A stretch of 64,000 nucleotides of DNA. Source: Loktanella sp. D2R18 (GTDB taxonomy: Bacteria > Pseudomonadota > Alphaproteobacteria > Rhodobacterales > Rhodobacteraceae). Of the stretch, positions 51,408-62,051 are shown in pieces (positions within the stretch are counted from its first letter, which is position 1; each line of letters starts with the position of its first letter). Where the stretch lies: assembly GCF_003318235.1 (NCBI RefSeq), contig NZ_QOCG01000022.1:124001-188000 (forward strand). The letters run 5' to 3'. The notes below the pieces were generated by a model, which was not told the origin of the DNA, searched no databases, and saw only the letters and a program-made list of their open reading frames with translations. The position numbers and the translations under genes were made by a program.

Positions 51408-54400
51408 TTACTGTGTCCTCCGGACAATTCGCTCAATGGTCAGGCGATATCTGCCTTGCCCGTTCCAACGGTCGCGGATCAGGTCTTCAAGCGCGTCAAG
51501 CCGCGCGTTTGCTGTGCGCTGGCTCTCGGCGGCGCGGTAGTAAGTCAGTCGCACAACAGACGGCGTGGATTGGATGCGATCGATCAAACGGTCTGTATAT
51601 TGTGCCAACGCTTGCGATGGGGCAGCACCGCCTTGGGCAAATGCTGGCGCCATCAGATCGATTTCGACCAAAGTGCCGAGGGTTGCGCCAAAGTTCAAAC
51701 GGCTCATCGTGCCGGGTGTCATGCGTACGACCCGTGGGTTTTCAGTCGTTACAAAATAGCCTGTTGGCAGTGTCCGCGTGTCCAGCTTCAAGAAGAAATT
51801 CGATCCGATATCCGCAGGCAAGGCTGCACATGGAACCGAGTAGCGACCAAATTCATCAGTCGTAATCAACGTCCCGTTTGGCGTCGACAAGCGGACATTC
51901 GGTATGCCCGGTTCGCCGTCGGGTGTTACCTCTGACAATACGCCGAACTTGCCGCCCTCATAGGACTGGTCAGAAACCCCACGATCCTCGGTCAAGCCGT
52001 CTTGATAACCATTCATGTTCCGATCGTCGAAGACCTTGCCGATGATATCGGTACATTCGAATACGGCTTCAGGACGCCGGGTCACAATGGCCGAGGCGAC
52101 GTTCGACAGAACTTGCCCATCTGGCCCAATGGCAATCGCCGTGTTGACGTATTCGCCCGGTGATCCGCCCACCATGCGCACCTGATAGGTTATTTCGACA
52201 ACACCGGCAGGGTCCATATCAACCGGCCCCCACGTCAGTGTGTTTCCAGCAACGATGGGTTCGTTATCAGGACCGCCCGTGACCACAGCCGTATCAGGGG
52301 TATAGACCATGCCATCAGGCAAAGTATCTACAAAGCTGACTGCGGACTCGATTGTTGTCAGCCCATTTTCGAACCGCAGTGTGTAAGTGATCGTGTCACC
52401 CAATTGCGCATTGGCCGGACTTGCCGTCTTGGTTGCAAGAATGTCAGGATCGATGCTCGCCAATACGCCCGTGCTGGCCTCGGCCGCCAAGACAAGTTCG
52501 TCGGACACTGCCGATATTGTATTTTCGCCAGCTGGCGAACCTGCCGCCGCATCATAGCGCACTGTCAACAAGATCGTGCCAATGCTGTCGGGGGCAAGTT
52601 CTGCGCCATCAGCCACCAGTTGGATATTGCCTGTGCCGTCATAACCAGCATTCGCGATGCCAACATCAAAGCCCGACACAACAGGTGTATCCACACCTAC
52701 CAACGTCGCAGGGGCGACAAAAGCGGTCAGATCATCCTCGATCACCAAATTCGTCAGGGTGACGTTTCCGGTGTTTTCTAGGGTCATTGTAAACGTGACC
52801 TCGAAAATATCAGCGCTCAGTCGGGTCGGAACGTCGGCCTCTTTCGTAGCAATGGCTTCGGGCGTTTGCACGATTGTCGCCACGGTTGGATCATCCGTCG
52901 TGTTGCCATCTGCATCGTCACCATTGTCCGAAACATCGGACACGGGCCCGCCAGTTGGTGAGACGCTGCTCACCGTCGCGGTGTTGGTGATCGCACCGCT
53001 ATCAATATCGGCCTGCGTCATCTCATATGTGACGGTGTAAGTGACCGTCTCGGTTGGCGGCAGCAGGCCATCGACAAGGCCAGACACCACGATATCCAGC
53101 GGAGCAAGCGGCGTGCCATCTGCATTGGTCATTGTGTCTTCCAACGTGACATCTGACAGGGTGACGTTGCCGGTATTCTCCGCTGTGATGGTAAAGACAA
53201 CGTTTTCGCCAGCCAGCGTTCCCACACTGGTGACGACCTTGGTGACATCAAGACCGGGTGTCGGGGGGAACGTCAGCGTTGTCGGATCATCGGTCGTATT
53301 GCCGTCACCGTCATCGCCGTTGTCTGATGTATCCTCAACCGGATTGCCATCTACGTCTTGGGTCGCAATCAGCGCAGTGTTTGAGATACCACCCGCATCG
53401 ATATCATCCTGCGTCAACGTATAGGACACATCCCATGTCCAAACCTCGCCCGGATCAAGGGTCGTATCATTGTTGTCCAATGGGTTCGCTGTCCGGCCTG
53501 GCCCAGTGATATCGCCGCTAAGGTCCGTTCCGTCTGATCGCGTGAGCGCATCGCTGGGGACGACGTTAAACAAATCGACGTTGCCGCGGTTTGCTGCACG
53601 AATTTCAAAGATCACCGTTTCACCAACAGCCAACGCCGTTTGGGTGATCACCTTTTCAACATCCAAAACAGGAACCGTATCAATGACCACTTCGGTCGGA
53701 TCGTCGGTTGTATTACCGTCCCCGTCATTGCCATCGTCGGACACGTCAAAGACATTTCCGCCGCCGGGTGGTTGAGAAAAAACGGTCGCTGTATTCGCAA
53801 AGCCGCCTGCGTTGATGTCGTCTTGGGTGATCTCGTATGTCGACTGGTAGGTCCAGATCTCGCCGGGATCCAACAACCCATCTGTATCCACATCGCCCGT
53901 GGCAAAGCCGCCTGTTTCCTGCAAGGTCACAGGGGTCGTCAGGTCAAGCGGCGTGCCATCATTCCGGCTGAGATCATCCGCTATATTGACGCCGCTCAAT
54001 GACACATTGCCCGTATTTTCTGCTATGAACGTAAAGGTGACAAGGCTGCCCAACGTCGTTGCAGGCACCTCTGCCGTTTTGGTTAGCGCGATCCCGGGTT
54101 CTTGATCGGGCCCAGCTACGGTGACGGTATCATCAATCGTCACCGGAATATCGCCGGGCGCGATCCCATCGGCGGTGGCGGTGTTCACGATCTCGCCTGC
54201 GTCGATATCCTCTTGCGTCACAGTGACCGCGACGGAACAGGCATTGCTGATTTCACCCGGCAAAAGGGTTCCCACATCACAACTAAACGTGCCCGCCCCG
54301 TTTGTCAGGACATCCGTCACCGTGATGTCCGAGATCGTGTAGATGCTGGTGTTTGTCACTTGGAAGACAAAGGTTAGATCACTGTCCAGATCACCAAACG

Positions 54401-57400
54401 GATCAGGGTTCGCAATTTTCTCAAGATCAAGCGTTGGAGTAACAACCGGTCCGGTTGACGTCGCAGTGCCGTCCTGTGGCGCTATCGCGTTGCCATCAGG
54501 GGCCACACCCGTAGCCGTGGCCACATTGGTGATTGAACCATTGTCGATATCGCTTTGTTCAATGGTGTAGCTGCCGGAACAGATCAGTTCGCCACCCACA
54601 GGCAATGTGTCGATATCGCAAGCCAAAGTTGGGAACAACGGATCATCCACGACCACATTGGTCAGGGTCTGGTTGCCTGTGTTGGTGACAGCGATGTCAT
54701 AGGTCAACGTATCTCCAACAGCCGCATAGGTCAGTGCATCAACTTCTTTCAGGATCGTCACACCGGGATCTTGGGTCGCTTCAACAGTGACATCGTCAGG
54801 TTCAGACAGAACGATAGTCGGGATGCTGCCAAATTCGGTGCGCGCAAAAGCTTCGTTCAGAACTTCGCCGGCATCGACGTCATCTTGGGTGACGACATAG
54901 GTCGCCTCGCAGGTCACGGATTCCATGCTTGCAAGCTCTGGGTCATCAACCGACGGCACGAAACAAGCAATCGGATCGGCAAACAGCGTGTCAAACACTT
55001 CGACATCGCGGGCAAAGGCAATATCGCCTGCATTGGTGATCTCGAACTGATAGACCAGCTGATCGCCTTCTTCGTCGAAGGTCAGTGTGCCGCTATCAGT
55101 GCCGTCGGGTTGGTTGGCTTGGAACAGCGTCTTTTCGATTTGCAGGGCAGGTTCGCCGTCATTGGGAATCGTCTCAGAGGCAACTTCGGAATCAATATCG
55201 CCGGAAGACGCCGTCGCATTGTTAACCACAACAGCCAGCGCCACGTCATCCGACGTGATCGCATAATCCGCGGTACAGATATACGTATCACCCGGTGCTA
55301 GCCCGTCAGCCGGAAACACAGGACAATTGTAATCTGCGGCATCAAAAAGCGCATCGTCGATGGTGATCGCATCGGTCAGCGTCGTGTTGCCCGTATTGGT
55401 CGACGTGAACGTGTACGTCACGACCAGCCCGGTCACGAAATCCACAGGTTCAACCGACGGGGCCTCTTTCACCAAGGCAAGTGCTGGCGTTTGGACGGCT
55501 GACACAGTCACGTCACCCGACACAGGTGCAGCATCGCCCACTGTTGCTGTTGCGGCATTGGTGAAACCGCCGTTATCGACATCTTCCTGTGTCGTCTCAT
55601 AATCGCCCGTACAGATAATTGACGCGTCGGGCGCGATATCTGTCGCCGGGCAAGTGATCGTCCCACCCTGATCGGTGATCAGCGGGTCCGCGATGTCATA
55701 GGGCGGTGAAAGGGTGATGTTACCCGTGTTCGTGATCTCGAACTCAAAGGTAAGAACCTCTTCATCCGCGTCAAAAGACGGGCCAAACCCATCTGCCAAA
55801 CGCTTGTCGAGCAAGATCGTGGGCACAGGTGCGATATCCAAGACGGTTGGGTCAGCCCCCGCGCCGTCATCATCAGACACATCCGTCACAGGCAGGCCAA
55901 TCGGCGGGGTTCCGGTCGCAGTGGCGGTATTCGTGATACCGCCCGCGTCGATGTCGTCTTGGGTCAAAACGTAAGACGCGCTGTAGGTTGCCGTTTCGCC
56001 AACCTGCAATGTGCCTTCGCCAGACCCATCGTCAGCACCTGTAAATGTGAGACCAGTCAAGGTGAGAGGCGTCGCTGCAGCATCGTTGCGTGTCAGTTCA
56101 TCACTGGCGATCGCAACATCTGACAAAGTGACATTGCCAGTGTTGGCCACAGTGATGTCAAACCGAACTGTGCCGCCCAATTCTGTGGTCGTCGAGGTGA
56201 TCACCTTGACAGTTTCCAGTGATGGTTCCGCCGGGATCAAAACAGGTGTCGGGTCATCGCCGTCACCGGTGCCATTGTCGGAAACATCCGTGACCGAAGT
56301 GTCATCGGGGCTGTCCGCCTCAACCAAAACAGAGTTGGTGATGCCGCCTGCATCAATGTCATCTTGGGTTAGGGCATAGGTGACGGTATAAACCCAATCC
56401 TCTCCCACATCCAAAACGCCCGCGTCGCCATCATCGACCGTATCCCAAACAGGTGCGGGCACAGGGGTAATCGGGGTGCCGTCGGCACGGCGCAACGTAT
56501 CCGTCAGTGTGACCGCATCCAGCGTCACGTTCCCAGTGTTTGCGACCACAATTTCAAAGACGATCTGGTCGCCTTCAGCGCTGCCAGTTTGGCTTTGGAC
56601 CGTTTTTATTGCTTCGATGCCGGGCGCGCTGTCCGCGAGATCAACAACCGCATTATCACTGTCTGTCGGCGGGGTCGTGCCATCGGGACTTTCGGTCGTG
56701 ACCGTGACCACATTGGTCAGGTCCGTACCCGCATCGATGTCCTCTTGTGTGACGATATAAGTCGCCGTCAACGTCACGATTTCGTCGGGCGCAAGGGTTG
56801 CGATAACACCAGCGTTTGGCGCGATGGTCAGCGCAGATGTACCTGTCGCCGAAGCGTGTTGGTCATCCAACGTCACATTTTCCAGCGTCACGTTGCCCGT
56901 ATTTTCGACGTTGTAGGTATATGTCAGCTCAGTCCCAACAGTGACGTCGGTATCCTCGGAAACTAACTTTTCGATCTCGATCCCAGGTGTGCGATCCGCA
57001 AGATCAACCACCTCGTCATCAGTCGCTGTAGGTCCCGTTGTGCCTGCGGGTCCGGTCGAAGTCGCCGTGACGGTGTTCGTGAGATCGGCGCCTGCATCGA
57101 TATCATCCTGCGTGACGGTATATGTCGCCGTGAGGGTCGCCATTTCGCCGGGCAGCAAGGTATCAACAACATTTCCACCGGGTGAAAAGTCCAGAAACGC
57201 AACGCCCGAGGCAGAGACATGTTCATCCACCAGTGTAATGTCTTCTAGCGTCACGTTGCCCATATTTGTGACGTCATAAGTGTAGGTCAGAATGGTGCCT
57301 TCAACGACATCCAAATCAGCTGACGCTGTCTTTTCGATTATCATACCAGGCGTGCGCGGGATGTCCGTAACCGTCGGGTCGTCATCCCCGGCACCATCGT

Positions 57401-60400
57401 TGGGGTCGGCACTGTCAGAGGTGTCCATAACGTCGTCACCGTTCGGATCGCTGCCTGTCGCCGCTGCAGTGTTTGTGACCGTGCCCAGATCGATGTCGTC
57501 CTGATCAAGCGTATAGGTTGCTGTCACCACGGCACTATCGCCGGGCGCAAGCGTATCGATGGTGCTGTTCCCATCGGCGTCATCGGCGGCGGCATAGGTC
57601 AGTGGTTCAACCACCTCATCTTCAACAACCGTATCTGTGATCGTAACGTTGCCTGTGTTTGTGACGGTAATTTCATAAGTGATGGTGTCGCCGACAGTGG
57701 CAATGCCATCGGCGCCAAGATCAAGCGTGCCCGCTTTGACGACCTCAAGCGACGGCGTTTGCAGCGGACCGGGTGAGGTAAAGTCATCCGTATTCTCGAC
57801 AGGGTCCGCACCGGGATTTGCGGGTTGCCCTGTGACTATGCCGGTATTTAGGACTTCGCCCGCATCAATATCGGATTGTTCAACGACGTAATCGAAAAGA
57901 CAGGTCAGGTCCTGATCGCCAGGGGCCAATGTGGCAATGTCGCAGGTGCCCGCAACAAGGCTGTCGGTCACTTCAATCGCGTTGATCGTCGTGTTGCCAG
58001 TGTTTGTCACCGTCATGCGGAAACGCAACACATCGCCCACATTCTCGTAAGCTGGATCAGCTGCAGGATCGGGGATCAACTCTTTCAGGATCGTCAATTC
58101 AGGTAATGCAGGATCAAGAGGATGATCAGCATCATCGCTGACGGGGTCCAATGCGACACCAAACGGGTCGTTGGCTGTAGCGGTCGCCGTGTTCGTGAAA
58201 ACCGCTGTCATCGCGTCGCCAACTGTCTGGTCGTCGATATCATCCTGCGTAACCAGGTAACTGCCCGTGCAGGTCAGCGCCTCATCCGGGGCCAAAGTCA
58301 CGGGTGCCGGTGTCGGTGCGCAGGTCAGCGCACCCAATTGCGGGTCCGTGATCGCCACGTTATTCAGCGTTTGCTCACCGGTATTTGTCGCCACGATTGT
58401 ATAGGGAATGCTGGCGCCTTCTTCGGCAGGATCAGGTGCGCCTGCATCTACCGTTTTTTCCACTGTTAGCGCCGGGGTGATATCTGCGGTGACAGTCACA
58501 CTATCGGGTGGCGAAATGACCGTGGCGGTGTCGCCGTCGCCGTTTGTGTAAGTGGAATTTGCTGTCGCCGTATTCGTCACACTTTCGGCATCCAAATCCT
58601 GTTGGGTGACAGTGTATTCCGCCTCACAGGTCACAGACGCCCCCACAGGCAAGGTATCACCGCCTGTAGCCGCAAAACATGTCAGCGGCGCATCAAGCCT
58701 GTCATCGTCAATGATAATCGGTTGCGTAATCTCAACCCCGGGGGTGCCGACTGGTTGTTGATTGGTCACGGTGTAGGTGTAGGTGATCGTATCGCCAAGT
58801 GCGGCAAAGCTCGCAACTGCCGGATCAGTCGCCTTGTCCAAAGCAAGCGCTGGTGCAGCATCAACCGGGAAAATCGCCTCGCTTTGATCCTCAACCGCTG
58901 CACCATCAAACGTGGCCGACACTGTTGCGACATTGACGATGCTGCCCACATCGACATCAGCCGTCGAAATAACATAAGACCCGCTGCAGGTTATCGAATT
59001 CGCTGTCGTCAAAGGGTCACCAGTCACCAACGGGGGCAGCCCCCCGGTTGGTACGGCACCACATGACACATTGGTCACCAAAGGATCAGTCACATCGATA
59101 GGTGCGGGCAACGTCACGTTCCCGGTGTTTGTGACAAAAAACGTGTAATTCAGCGTCTCACCCGACTGAAAGTTCGGCAACGTGCCAGTCAGTTCTTTTT
59201 CAATATTGATCGCCGGCGATTGTACGGCTGTTACTGTCGCTTGTTGTGCATCGGACGTTACGCCATCATCATCTTCTGCCGTAGCACTATTCGTGAATGA
59301 CCCGGCATCCAGATCATCCTGTTCTGCGGTCCATGTGAACGTGCAAGTGGCGGTGGCCATCGGGGCCAAATCACCTGTTTGGCAAACCAACGGGTTCAAA
59401 GGATCAATATCCAGATCATTGATCAGAATTGATCCGGGGCGCGTGGTATTCCCGGTATTTTCAACAACAAAGGTGAAATCAATCGTATCGCCGACGGTTG
59501 AAAAGCTGGTCGGTTGTCCGGTCGCCACCGCTTTGGACAATCCAAGCGCATCGGTTTGAGTTATGGTCGTTTCGGCCGTATCAGTTTGCGCAGGCAGTTC
59601 ATCGGGATCAAAGCTCGCGTTGTTGATGATCGGATTACCATCATCAATCTGCGCCTGTTCGACATCCAACGTGATGACATAAAGCCAGCTTTCGCCCACA
59701 TCCAAGTCGCCGTCGCCATCTGTGTCACCAGTCAAAACAGGACCCGGTGCAATAGGCGTCAATGTCGCGCCACCTTGGGTAATCGTGTCGGTAAAGGTGA
59801 TGCCCGTCATCGTGACGTTCCCGTCATTCACCACAGCAACTTCATAGCGCAACGTCCCCGTCGCAGACAGTTCGGCCTGATCTACGGTCTTAGCGAAGGT
59901 AAAGGACGGGTCTTGAGTAATCGTAGTGGTCGCAAAATCACTGTCATCGGGCAGTTCGTTGGTTTCCACGGTCACCGTGTTGACGATGTCATTGCCATCA
60001 TCAATTTCGGCTTGGGTCGCGTCAAATGTTGCGGTGTAGGTCCAGACTTCATCCACGTCGATTTCAAGGTCGCCGTCCAAATCTCCGGACAGGTCCAACG
60101 CTGTGGTCAATGCCAATGTGCTAGCATCTTGGACCAAGTCATCGATAACATTGACGCCGGTCAGTGACACGTTGCCGTCATTGCTGATGGTGATCGTGTA
60201 AGCAATTGTACCCGGCGCGGACAGCGCGGCCTCATCCGCAACCTTCTCCACTGTCATCGCTGGGGCTGCATCTATTGTCGTTGTCGCAGTGGTTGTTCCG
60301 TCGCCAGCCTCGGTGGTTGTGAAATTTGCGGTGTTGACGATATCGCCGGTGTCGTCGATTTCGGCTTGGGTGGCATCAAATGTCGCGGCATAGGCCCAAA

Positions 60401-62051
60401 CCTCGCCCACATCCAAATCGCCGTCTGTATCGGTATCGCCTGACAAGGTCGGACCACTGGTCAACGTCAGCGCGCCACCACTTTGTGCCAACGTATCGGT
60501 CAATGCGGCATCTGTCAGCGTCACGTTACCTGTGTTGGTGACGACAATTTCGTAGGTCAACAGACCGGGTTCGGACAAATCCAGATCATCGACCGTCTTG
60601 GTCAACGTATAGTCGATGGTTTGACTGACAGGGGTTGAAGCACTGTCGGTTTCTTCGGTCGCACCCGTTTCATCCGTCGTCCCGGTCACACTGTTTACAA
60701 GTGGGACACCCGCATCAATGTCATCCTGCGTGACGATGTAGTCATAGGAATAGGTCCATGTTTCACCAATATCCAACTGACCCGGCACTTCTGGTGTCGC
60801 ACCTGCCTCAACCGGACCAGTCAACGTAACAACGGTACCGTCGGGGGCGGTATCTTCGACCGCGACATCCGTCAACGGAATGTCCCCCGTGTTCACAACA
60901 TCGACCTCATAGGTCAGAACCTGACCAGCCGTCGTCGCCAGATTGGGAACCGAGGTTTGGGATTTAGCGAGAGAGAACGCGATCGTGCCTTCGATCGTGA
61001 TCGTAACGGTCGCCTGCGCGGTCAGCCCCGTCTCATCCTCGATTTCATAGACAAACGTGTCGGTACCGATGAAATTCTCGTCGGGCGTATAAGTGAACGA
61101 TCCGTCGGGATTCAGGACAACCGTGCCATTTGCAGGGTCAGTAACGGGCGTTGTGTTAAGCGTAACAGCGCCGCCTTCTGGGTCGTTATCGATGCCATTG
61201 TCATTGTTCGTAATAACGTTGTCGACGACGTCCACATTCACCGGCGTGGTATAGTCATCATCGAAGGCCAAAGGTGGAAGGTTTGGGAATGATGCCAGAG
61301 GACAGGAAAATCCATCGTTATTGCCCGACGCATCAGCCTGCGCCACAAATACGGCAGAGGGGCTGCCGGTATCATAGTCGAAAATTTCCCAAATCTCGCC
61401 GGTATTGTTGTTAAACGTAAATAGGCGACCATTCAGGTCAGTCCAAGTCGCCCCGAAACCGCCGCTAGGCAGGCCACCCGTAATGCTAATATTCTCTTTC
61501 GTTCCATCTGAAATATTGTAGCGATACATGGTGGTGCTTGAGAAACCGATCAGATAGCCACCGCCCCCATACTCAATATACGCGATGTCGGCTGGCCCGC
61601 CACCTAGACCCGTGAATGAAACAATTGTGACTACGCCAGTCGCCAGATCAATACGCCGGTAAGTGGTATTGTTGGTTCGCAGCCAATAATTGTTATCATA
61701 ATCGACATCACCGGAATAACTACCCGAAACCCCGTTAAAGACGACTTCTGTAGACCCATCTGCCGCAATGCGGATGATATTCGACCCCTGCGACCCGTAG
61801 GCATAGTTATCTTGGATATTATAACCTGTCGCGTTGTAGGACCCCTGATTGGTCCCCACATTTTCATATGACGATGTGAGCGGATCAAATATGCGCAACT
61901 GACCAGATTGCACTTGATAAATCTCGGTCGACGGGCCGGAGCAGCTAAATGCGGGGCCCGATTGCGCAGAAGCTTCTTGCCCCCAGACGCTGACAAGCAC
62001 CGCCAAAAGCAAGCTGGCAAACCAAGTGATTTCGGCTCTCATAAATTTCAT
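51408..62051 (-). CDS. Giant secreted DUF11-repeat surface protein (adhesin-like)
   Basis: A 3,547-residue protein. After a signal peptide (about residues 1-29, ending ASA) comes a Gly/Asn/Tyr-rich beta domain with propeller-like repeats (about 30-265), then a cadherin-like segment with NGTVVLNPDGSFTYTPDENFIGTD. About 24 Ig-like DUF11 repeats of 110-140 residues follow; each holds VTNTGNVTLxxVxxxD and, in 22 of them, a TQxDIDxGxxxNTA tail. Near the C-terminus is an SdrD-type B domain (GKVFDDRNMNGYQD), then a helical end resembling an OmpA-type peptidoglycan-binding region. Very acidic repeats suggest Ca2+ binding (inference). Likely a long stalk for adhesion. The ATG at 62051 is preferred; 62042 is an alternative. 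Confidence 0.88.
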   Translation of the reverse strand: MKFMRAEITWFASLLLAVLVSVWGQEASAQSGPAFSCSGPSTEIYQVQSGQLRIFDPLTSSYENVGTNQGSYNATGYNIQDNYAYGSQGSNIIRIAADGSTEVVFNGVSGSYSGDVDYDNNYWLRTNNTTYRRIDLATGVVTIVSFTGLGGGPADIAYIEYGGGGYLIGFSSTTMYRYNISDGTKENISITGGLPSGGFGATWTDLNGRLFTFNNNTGEIWEIFDYDTGSPSAVFVAQADASGNNDGFSCPLASFPNLPPLAFDDDYTTPVNVDVVDNVITNNDNGIDNDPEGGAVTLNTTPVTDPANGTVVLNPDGSFTYTPDENFIGTDTFVYEIEDETGLTAQATVTITIEGTIAFSLAKSQTSVPNLATTAGQVLTYEVDVVNTGDIPLTDVAVEDTAPDGTVVTLTGPVEAGATPEVPGQLDIGETWTYSYDYIVTQDDIDAGVPLVNSVTGTTDETGATEETDSASTPVSQTIDYTLTKTVDDLDLSEPGLLTYEIVVTNTGNVTLTDAALTDTLAQSGGALTLTSGPTLSGDTDTDGDLDVGEVWAYAATFDATQAEIDDTGDIVNTANFTTTEAGDGTTTATTTIDAAPAMTVEKVADEAALSAPGTIAYTITISNDGNVSLTGVNVIDDLVQDASTLALTTALDLSGDLDGDLEIDVDEVWTYTATFDATQAEIDDGNDIVNTVTVETNELPDDSDFATTTITQDPSFTFAKTVDQAELSATGTLRYEVAVVNDGNVTMTGITFTDTITQGGATLTPIAPGPVLTGDTDGDGDLDVGESWLYVITLDVEQAQIDDGNPIINNASFDPDELPAQTDTAETTITQTDALGLSKAVATGQPTSFSTVGDTIDFTFVVENTGNTTRPGSILINDLDIDPLNPLVCQTGDLAPMATATCTFTWTAEQDDLDAGSFTNSATAEDDDGVTSDAQQATVTAVQSPAINIEKELTGTLPNFQSGETLNYTFFVTNTGNVTLPAPIDVTDPLVTNVSCGAVPTGGLPPLVTGDPLTTANSITCSGSYVISTADVDVGSIVNVATVSATFDGAAVEDQSEAIFPVDAAPALALDKATDPAVASFAALGDTITYTYTVTNQQPVGTPGVEITQPIIIDDDRLDAPLTCFAATGGDTLPVGASVTCEAEYTVTQQDLDAESVTNTATANSTYTNGDGDTATVISPPDSVTVTADITPALTVEKTVDAGAPDPAEEGASIPYTIVATNTGEQTLNNVAITDPQLGALTCAPTPAPVTLAPDEALTCTGSYLVTQDDIDDQTVGDAMTAVFTNTATATANDPFGVALDPVSDDADHPLDPALPELTILKELIPDPAADPAYENVGDVLRFRMTVTNTGNTTINAIEVTDSLVAGTCDIATLAPGDQDLTCLFDYVVEQSDIDAGEVLNTGIVTGQPANPGADPVENTDDFTSPGPLQTPSLEVVKAGTLDLGADGIATVGDTITYEITVTNTGNVTITDTVVEDEVVEPLTYAAADDADGNSTIDTLAPGDSAVVTATYTLDQDDIDLGTVTNTAAATGSDPNGDDVMDTSDSADPNDGAGDDDPTVTDIPRTPGMIIEKTASADLDVVEGTILTYTYDVTNMGNVTLEDITLVDEHVSASGVAFLDFSPGGNVVDTLLPGEMATLTATYTVTQDDIDAGADLTNTVTATSTGPAGTTGPTATDDEVVDLADRTPGIEIEKLVSEDTDVTVGTELTYTYNVENTGNVTLENVTLDDQHASATGTSALTIAPNAGVIATLAPDEIVTLTATYIVTQEDIDAGTDLTNVVTVTTESPDGTTPPTDSDNAVVDLADSAPGIEAIKTVQSQTGSAEGDQIVFEIVVANTGNVTLDAVTLTDTLRRADGTPITPVPAPVWDTVDDGDAGVLDVGEDWVYTVTYALTQDDIDAGGITNSVLVEADSPDDTSVTDVSDNGTGDGDDPTPVLIPAEPSLETVKVITSTTTELGGTVRFDITVANTGNVTLSDVAIASDELTRNDAAATPLTLTGLTFTGADDGSGEGTLQVGETATYSASYVLTQDDIDAGGITNTATATGTPPIGLPVTDVSDDDGAGADPTVLDIAPVPTILLDKRLADGFGPSFDADEEVLTFEFEITNTGNITLSPPYDIADPLITDQGGTITCPATDIAPDASIICTGDYETTQEDVDNGGFTNAATATVGDAAPVSGDVTVSAVQTPALALVKEAPSVEPVDFVTGLVVTYTFTSTNTGNTTLTDAITIDDALFDAADYNCPVFPADGLAPGDTYICTADYAITSDDVALAVVVNNATASSGDIDSEVASETIPNDGEPALQIEKTLFQANQPDGTDSGTLTFDEEGDQLVYQFEITNAGDIAFARDVEVFDTLFADPIACFVPSVDDPELASMESVTCEATYVVTQDDVDAGEVLNEAFARTEFGSIPTIVLSEPDDVTVEATQDPGVTILKEVDALTYAAVGDTLTYDIAVTNTGNQTLTNVVVDDPLFPTLACDIDTLPVGGELICSGSYTIEQSDIDNGSITNVATATGVAPDGNAIAPQDGTATSTGPVVTPTLDLEKIANPDPFGDLDSDLTFVFQVTNTSIYTISDITVTDVLTNGAGTFSCDVGTLLPGEISNACSVAVTVTQEDIDAGEIVNTATADGIAPGDIPVTIDDTVTVAGPDQEPGIALTKTAEVPATTLGSLVTFTFIAENTGNVSLSGVNIADDLSRNDGTPLDLTTPVTLQETGGFATGDVDTDGLLDPGEIWTYQSTYEITQDDINAGGFANTATVFSQPPGGGNVFDVSDDGNDGDGNTTDDPTEVVIDTVPVLDVEKVITQTALAVGETVIFEIRAANRGNVDLFNVVPSDALTRSDGTDLSGDITGPGRTANPLDNNDTTLDPGEVWTWDVSYTLTQDDIDAGGISNTALIATQDVDGNPVEDTSDNGDDGDGNTTDDPTTLTFPPTPGLDVTKVVTSVGTLAGENVVFTITAENTGNVTLSDVTLEDTMTNADGTPLAPLDIVVSGLVDGLLPPTETVTYTVTYEMTQADIDSGAITNTATVSSVSPTGGPVSDVSDNGDDADGNTTDDPTVATIVQTPEAIATKEADVPTRLSADIFEVTFTMTLENTGNVTLTNLVIEDDLTAFVAPATLVGVDTPVVSGFDVGIANAGYDGTGNIQLVADGAELAPDSIGTILLTVRYDAAAGSPAGENTISAVSDELVLAAEASTGVLASIDPDILATKTASPANAQLGDTITYTLRFENGLTTIESAVSFVDTLPDGMVYTPDTAVVTGGPDNEPIVAGNTLTWGPVDMDPAGVVEITYQVRMVGGSPGEYVNTAIAIGPDGQVLSNVASAIVTRRPEAVFECTDIIGKVFDDRNMNGYQDGLTEDRGVSDQSYEGGKFGVLSEVTPDGEPGIPNVRLSTPNGTLITTDEFGRYSVPCAALPADIGSNFFLKLDTRTLPTGYFVTTENPRVVRMTPGTMSRLNFGATLGTLVEIDLMAPAFAQGGAAPSQALAQYTDRLIDRIQSTPSVVRLTYYRAAESQRTANARLDALEDLIRDRWNGQGRYRLTIERIVRRTQ
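52070..60985 (-). repeat. Array of 24 DUF11-like coding repeats
   Basis: Inside the giant gene, about 24 units averaging roughly 370 bp encode the sequence P-x-hydrophobic-x-x-x-K ... NTGNVTL ... TQxDIDxG ... NTATA. Repeats 11 and 12 (around TASADLDVVEGT and LVSEDTDVTVGT) are especially alike, which points to recent internal duplication. The last two units lack the TQxDIDxG tail. The array is a likely target for recombination and for length variation between strains. Confidence 0.8.
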
